A stretch of DNA of 64,000 nucleotides. It comes from Syntrophorhabdaceae bacterium (GTDB taxonomy: Bacteria; Desulfobacterota; Syntrophorhabdia; Syntrophorhabdales; Syntrophorhabdaceae). The stretch is taken from assembly GCA_028698615.1 (NCBI GenBank), contig JAQVWF010000008.1:24484-88483 (forward strand), written 5' to 3'. Under the pieces are notes generated by a model. That model saw nothing but the letters and a program-made list of their open reading frames with translations, had not been told where the DNA came from and did not search any database. The position numbers and the translations under genes were made by a program. Below, piece by piece: positions 60,424 through 64,000 of this stretch. Every line of letters starts with the position of its first letter. Positions within the stretch are counted from its first letter, which is position 1.

Positions 60424-63400
60424 TTCACAATCTCCGGAAGGACTTCCTCAACAGGAAGTTCTTCCGGCTTATCCAGAACGTTCATATCGTAATTCCGGTA
60501 TTTCGGATAACCCGTTCCAGCCGGGATGATCCTTCCCATGATAACATTCTCTTTCAAGCCTCTCAGGTAGTCGACTCTGCCCTCGATCGACGCCTGCGTC
60601 AACACCTTCGTGGTGTCCTGGAAGCTTGCCGCGGAGATAAAACTATCCGTTATAAGTGATGCCTTGGTGATGCCGAGGAAGAGCGGTTCAGCCTGTGCGG
60701 GTTTTCCGCCTTCTGCCAGGACGCGCCTGTTCTCCTCATCAAAGACCCACCACTCCACGTAATCGTCGATTATAAAATTCGTATCGCCTATATCCCGTAT
60801 TTTTACCCTCTTGAGCATCTGCCGCACGATCGTCTCGATGTGCTTGTCGTTTATCTTGACGCCCTGAAGCTGATAGACCTCCTGGATCTCATCGACGAGA
60901 TATCGCGCAAGGTCCTTGAGGCCGAGTATCCTCAACACATCGTGAGGATTGACAGGGCCATCCATAAGGGCTTCGCCCGCTTTCACGTAGTCGCCCTCGT
61001 GGACGATGACGTGCTTGCCGCGGGGTATCGTATATTTTCGAGGTTCACCGTGCACCGACTCGGGCGTCACGACGATCTCTCTCTTGCCCTTGGCCATCTT
61101 CCCGAATGTGACAACACCGTTGATCTCGGTAACGATTGCGTTCTCTTTGGGCTTGCGGGCCTCGAAAAGCTCGGCGACGCGTGGCAGACCACCGGTGATG
61201 TCCTTCGTTTTTGTAGTTTCCCGCGGCATCTTCGAGATAACGTCGCCGGCAAAGATCTCGTCGCCTTCATTGACAACGATGTGTGCGCCTATGGGGAGTA
61301 TGTAGCGGGCGGGGCTGGTCGATCCGGGGATCATCTTTGTCCTGCCCTTCTCATCCTTGATAGAGATCCTGGGACGAAGCTCGGGGTTCTTGGGCTCGAT
61401 GATGACCTTGTAGGAAAGGCCCGTCACCTCGTCCTTGCTCTCCTGCATGGTGTCGCCCTCAAATATGTCGCCATATTTGATCCTGCCCGTCTCTTCGGAA
61501 AGTATGGGAATGGTGTAAGGATCCCATTCAGCCAGGGTTTCACCTTCTACCACGGCCTGTCCGTCACTGATCCTTAGCTTTGCTCCGTAGATTATGGAGT
61601 AGCGCTCTCTTTCCCTTCCCGCATCGTCCAGGATGGCAATCTCGCCATTGCGGTTCATTACCACAGGTACGCCTTCGCGGTTCAGAATAGCCCTCACATT
61701 TATGAATTTGACGATACCGTCGTTTCTTGTCTCGAGAGTTGACTGCTCGACCCGTCTCGATGCGGCACCGCCGATATGGAACGTCCGCATGGTAAGCTGG
61801 GTACCCGGCTCGCCTATCGACTGCGCCGCGATGATGCCCACGGCCTCACCGATGCTCACCAGGCGCCCGCGAGCCAGGTCACGACCGTAGCAGAGCACAC
61901 AGACACCCCTTCTCGACCGGCAGGTAAGCACGGAACGTATCTTCACTTTTTCGAATCCACCTTCCTCAATAAGCTTGAGATGGTGCTCGGTTATCTCTTC
62001 GTTCTTGCGAACGATAACAGCCCCGTCGGGATCTTTCATGTCTTCAAAAGAAACCCTGCCGAGGATACGTGCGTCGAGGCGCTCGATGACCTCGCCTCCC
62101 TCGATAAGGGACCCAATCTCGATGTAGTCGAAGGTCCCGCAGTCGTGCTCGGACACAACCACATCCTGGGCGACGTCGACAAGCCTTCTCGTAAGGTAAC
62201 CGGAATTGGCCGTCTTCAAGGCCGTATCGGCAAGACCCTTTCGCGCGCCGTGGGTGGAAATAAAGTACTGAAGGACGTCGAGTCCCTCACGGAAGTTGCT
62301 GGTGATGGGCGTTTCAATGATCTCACCGGAAGGCTTCGCCATGAGCCCCCTCATCCCGGCAAGCTGTCTTATCTGCTGTGCGTTGCCTCTTGCACCGGAA
62401 TGAGCCATCATGAAGATGGGGTTGAGACTGTTCTGGTGCTCCGGCTTGCCGTTCGGCCCAATGACGGGTTTCCCTGTCATGTCGAGCACGACATCGGAAC
62501 CCAGCTCATCCATCAAAGCCTTTGCTATATCTTCCGTAACGTTTGCCCAGATATCAATCACCTGGTTGTACCGTTCACCGTCCGTTATGAGACCTTCCTG
62601 GTACTGGTTCTGAACAGTCAGAACCGAATCTTCCGCTTTGTCGATAAGCCCTTTCTTCTTCTTGGGAATCTTCATATCATCGATGGAGATCGATATGCCG
62701 CCCAGCGTAGCATAGAAATAACCAAGGTCCTTCAATCTGTCGGAGAGAATAACCGTGCATTTCTCTCCGGCGTCACGGTAACATTTGTCGACAAGTGCCG
62801 CAATGGTCTTCTTGTCCATTATCGTATTGATGCTCGAAAACATGTCCTTGAGGACCTTGTCCCTCTTCGGCTGCTCCAGCTCCATGAGGGCATCCTGCAC
62901 GACATCCCGGAGAATTATCCTTCCTGGTGTGGTATCCACCCTTTCATCACCGAGACGCACCGTAACCTTTGCGTGGAGATCGATCTCTCCGGAATCATAG
63001 GCAACGCGGACCTCTTCCGAATCGGCGAAGATCTTCCCCTCGCCCCTGCGACACTTGCGGTCGATCGTCAGATAGTAGAGGCCGAGGACGATGTCCTGCG
63101 TGGGCACGATGATAGGCTTGCCGTTCGCCGGGGAAAGGATGTTGTTTGTAGACATCATGAGCACCCTCGCCTCGGTCTGTGCCTCCGTGGAAAGCGGCAC
63201 ATGGACAGCCATCTGGTCCCCGTCGAAATCGGCGTTGTAGGCCGGGCAGACGAGGGGATGGAGCTGAATGGCCTTGCCGTCGATGAGCTGCGGTTCGAAG
63301 GCCTGTATACCGAGACGATGGAGCGTGGGGGCCCTGTTGAGGAGAACGGGATGTTCCGTGATCACCTCTTCCAGAACGTCCCAGACCTCGGGTCTTTCCT

Positions 63401-64000
63401 TTTCGACGATCTTCTTTGCGTTCTTGATCGTCGTTGCGTAGCCTTTCCCGATAAGGCGGTTATAAACGAAGGGTTTGAAAAGCTCCAACGCCATATATTT
63501 CGGGAGTCCGCACTGGTGGAGTCTCAGTTCGGGACCGACGACGATGACGGAACGGCCCGAGTAGTCGACACGCTTGCCAAGAAGGTTCTGACGGAACCTT
63601 CCCTGTTTGCCGCGGAGCATGTCGCTCAATGATTTCAGGGGGCGCTTGCTTGCGCCGGTGACGACCCTGCCCCGTTTCGAGTTGTCGAAGAGGGCGTCCA
63701 CCGCTTCCTGGAGCATCCGTTTCTCGTTCCTTATAATGATCTCCGGAGCATTGAGTTCCATGAGCCTTTTGAGGCGGTTGTTCCTGTTGATCACGCGCCT
63801 GTACAAATCGTTGAGATCGCTCGTGGCGAAACGCCCGCCATCGAGGGGCACGAGGGGCCTGAGTTCCGGGGGCAGTACGGGGACGATATCGAGTATCATC
63901 CATTCCGGTCTCACACCCGAGACCTTAAAAGCATCCACCACTTTCAGACGCCGCGCTATCTTTTTCTTTTTTGCGTCGCTCGATGTATCCCGCATGTCTA
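60420..64000 (-). CDS. rpoC: RNA polymerase beta' subunit, 3' part
   Basis: The frame is open to the right edge, so this is the C-terminal ~1190 residues of RpoC. Visible marks include the lid and rudder region ([26 protein letters not shown]), [13 protein letters not shown], the active-site NADFDGDQM with its three Asp, the bridge/trigger-helix region ([12 protein letters not shown]) and the second zinc site ([15 protein letters not shown]). The C-terminus ends [10 protein letters not shown]. It forms the catalytic half of RNA polymerase. The 3' end overlaps the convergent cpoB stop by four bases. Confidence 0.98.
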   Translation of the reverse strand, partial: DMRDTSSDAKKKKIARRLKVVDAFKVSGVRPEWMILDIVPVLPPELRPLVPLDGGRFATSDLNDLYRRVINRNNRLKRLMELNAPEIIIRNEKRMLQEAVDALFDNSKRGRVVTGASKRPLKSLSDMLRGKQGRFRQNLLGKRVDYSGRSVIVVGPELRLHQCGLPKYMALELFKPFVYNRLIGKGYATTIKNAKKIVEKERPEVWDVLEEVITEHPVLLNRAPTLHRLGIQAFEPQLIDGKAIQLHPLVCPAYNADFDGDQMAVHVPLSTEAQTEARVLMMSTNNILSPANGKPIIVPTQDIVLGLYYLTIDRKCRRGEGKIFADSEEVRVAYDSGEIDLHAKVTVRLGDERVDTTPGRIILRDVVQDALMELEQPKRDKVLKDMFSSINTIMDKKTIAALVDKCYRDAGEKCTVILSDRLKDLGYFYATLGGISISIDDMKIPKKKKGLIDKAEDSVLTVQNQYQEGLITDGERYNQVIDIWANVTEDIAKALMDELGSDVVLDMTGKPVIGPNGKPEHQNSLNPIFMMAHSGARGNAQQIRQLAGMRGLMAKPSGEIIETPITSNFREGLDVLQYFISTHGARKGLADTALKTANSGYLTRRLVDVAQDVVVSEHDCGTFDYIEIGSLIEGGEVIERLDARILGRVSFEDMKDPDGAVIVRKNEEITEHHLKLIEEGGFEKVKIRSVLTCRSRRGVCVLCYGRDLARGRLVSIGEAVGIIAAQSIGEPGTQLTMRTFHIGGAASRRVEQSTLETRNDGIVKFINVRAILNREGVPVVMNRNGEIAILDDAGRERERYSIIYGAKLRISDGQAVVEGETLAEWDPYTIPILSEETGRIKYGDIFEGDTMQESKDEVTGLSYKVIIEPKNPELRPRISIKDEKGRTKMIPGSTSPARYILPIGAHIVVNEGDEIFAGDVISKMPRETTKTKDITGGLPRVAELFEARKPKENAIVTEINGVVTFGKMAKGKREIVVTPESVHGEPRKYTIPRGKHVIVHEGDYVKAGEALMDGPVNPHDVLRILGLKDLARYLVDEIQEVYQLQGVKINDKHIETIVRQMLKRVKIRDIGDTNFIIDDYVEWWVFDEENRRVLAEGGKPAQAEPLFLGITKASLITDSFISAASFQDTTKVLTQASIEGRVDYLRGLKENVIMGRIIPAGTGYPKYRNYDMNVLDKPEELPVEEVLPEIVN

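Noticed and set aside
61776..63632. 618-codon open frame on the plus strand opposite rpoC
   Set aside because: It is the complement of rpoC codons in a GC-rich gene and its product matches no protein pattern; rpoC is unmistakable.

Overview
The window looks like chromosomal DNA of an anaerobic or facultatively anaerobic Gram-negative bacterium, most likely a deltaproteobacterium (Desulfobacterota) close to the syntrophic or organic-acid-degrading lineages. This is an inference. It rests on an outer-membrane Tol-Pal block, a VorB-type 2-oxoacid:ferredoxin oxidoreductase operon, a TAXI-type TRAP transporter next to an AprAB-like flavoprotein/ferredoxin pair, a CoA-disulfide reductase-rhodanese fusion, NrfHA nitrite reductase and many PAS-domain kinases. 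The DNA is moderately GC-rich and densely coded. I saw no rRNA, tRNA, CRISPR array or complete insertion sequence.

Layout. 1-8500: the 3' end of polA, a YihY-type membrane protein, an incomplete peptide ABC transporter (binding protein plus one permease), an acyltransferase, a FabH-like ketosynthase, a nitroreductase, a small zincin, a NUDIX hydrolase and two small unknown proteins. 8641-12049: nrfHA and two small secreted proteins. 12050-15181: a membrane HD-GYP sensor, then gene debris holding an IS21 istB remnant. 15209-20960: five tightly packed genes (SpoIID-like, sugar nucleotidyltransferase, sugar kinase-like phosphotransferase, GT2 glycosyltransferase, HIT-like DUF4922 protein) that read as one cell-envelope sugar module. 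21097-26608: a hybrid histidine kinase, then a minus-strand block lemA / ygcG-like / TPM / transglutaminase / tiny Cys-rich protein. 26735-42446: a CMD-family protein, gdhA, two HisKA_3 kinase/NarL regulator modules, a FabK/nitronate monooxygenase-like flavoprotein, a VanX-like dipeptidase, recD2, a LETM1-like protein, a bifunctional (p)ppGpp enzyme and rpmB.

42950-52000: a DUF192 protein and a catabolic-looking region: CoA-disulfide reductase, unknown protein, AprB-like ferredoxin, AprA-like flavoprotein, FadR-type GntR regulator, fused TRAP permease and TAXI binding protein. GACCATA/GGTC motifs lie in front of both of its transcription units. 52558-56491: an MBL-fold hydrolase, then the oxoacid:ferredoxin oxidoreductase operon (ferredoxin, alpha, beta, gamma) ending in a tandem-ACT protein. 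56831-64000: a LysR regulator, tolB-pal-cpoB, and the convergent 3' part of rpoC, whose intrinsic terminator lies inside the cpoB coding sequence.

Two dispersed intergenic repeat families recur: one with core GTTTCAGG, mostly as paired inverted arms, and one with core GGTTATTG. The most unusual points are the envelope-sugar module, the TRAP/AprAB-like region with its candidate regulon, a Cys-rich gene that seems to start at ATC behind a perfect ribosome binding site, the rpoC terminator inside another gene, and the istB debris patch.
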